From the IMG/VR virus record IMGVR_UViG_3300022725_000261, positions 1 to 21,058 of that record: 21,058 nt of DNA; one strand, 5' to 3'. Origin of the DNA: a virus. The translations under genes and the position numbers were made by a program. Below, piece after piece: positions 20,967 through 21,058 of the stretch. The stretch's first letter is position 1; every line of letters starts with the position of its first letter. The notes under the pieces are model-generated. The model saw only the letters and a list, made by a program, of their open reading frames with translations, was not told where the DNA came from and searched no databases.

Positions 20967-21058
20967 TTACGCGTCGGTGATGCGGTATGTCCTACCACGC
21001 CCCTCGACCTTCTCGGAGGTGATCGTCAGGCCCAGCTTCTTCTTCAGCGCGCCGGACA
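20967..21058 (-). CDS. DUF3489 family protein, C-terminal end only
   Basis: The window edge cuts this leftward gene. The last 30 residues are readable: SGALKKKLGLTITSEKVEGR followed by GRTYRITDA and a TAA stop. GLTITSEKVEGRGRTYRI is the typical end of DUF3489 proteins, which have a winged-helix-like fold and are often found near recombinase/DUF2924 modules of Alphaproteobacteria. It converges on the gene ending at 20946, with only 20 bases between the stops and no clear terminator. Confidence 0.8.
   Translation of the reverse strand, partial: SGALKKKLGLTITSEKVEGRGRTYRITDA

Overview
The window looks like the integration, lysogeny and early (replication, recombination and modification) part of a prophage or phage-derived integrative element in a GC-rich alphaproteobacterium, probably of the Rhodobacterales. 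The reasons are the very high GC and G/C-ending codons, the recombinase/DUF2924/DUF3489 gene set, the LexA-like repressor divergent from a long rightward operon, and small conserved genes resembling DUF6511, DUF6362 and DUF7220. No capsid, tail, portal or terminase gene is visible. No rRNA, tRNA or CRISPR array was seen.

Left, minus strand (14-2430): a four-gene operon of a small leader-position protein, DUF2924, a serine recombinase and a small HTH protein. The recombinase appears to have lost one A in an A-run just after its natural start codon. Next, minus strand (2673-6468), comes an island of clearly lower GC: a ribbon-helix-helix protein, an AAA+ ATPase and a subtilisin-like protease. 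The ATPase/protease pair matches IetAS, known first as a Ti-plasmid stability and incompatibility locus and later as an antiphage system. It is probably defence cargo carried between recombinase and repressor.

Centre: the XRE/S24 repressor (6576-7253, minus) faces a rightward gene (7363) across a 109-bp control region with a good promoter and an inverted repeat. A structured spacer follows (8047-8254) with five ATCCCCCTSC decamers and a hairpin that covers the ribosome binding site of an AlpA/excisionase-like gene.

Rightward operon (8255-17507): mostly start/stop-overlapping genes for two unknown proteins, a Sak4-like RecA-fold ATPase, a probable single-strand-binding protein, an SF2 helicase with a zinc knuckle, a DUF6511-like zinc protein, a Cas4-like PD-(D/E)XK nuclease, a primase-helicase, a RuvC-like resolvase, a 65-residue protein and a DUF6362-like protein. 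Together they make a plausible replication and strand-annealing recombination set. A 367-bp spacer before the resolvase gene has competing hairpins.

Right (17508-21058): a 417-bp gene-free spacer, then a ParB-fused DNA methyltransferase and a C5 cytosine methyltransferase with no restriction enzyme beside them, so probably self-protection against host restriction. The C5 gene has a second, protein-like reading frame over its 3' two-thirds. A DUF7220-like membrane protein, an unknown protein, and the C-terminus of a leftward DUF3489 gene end the window.
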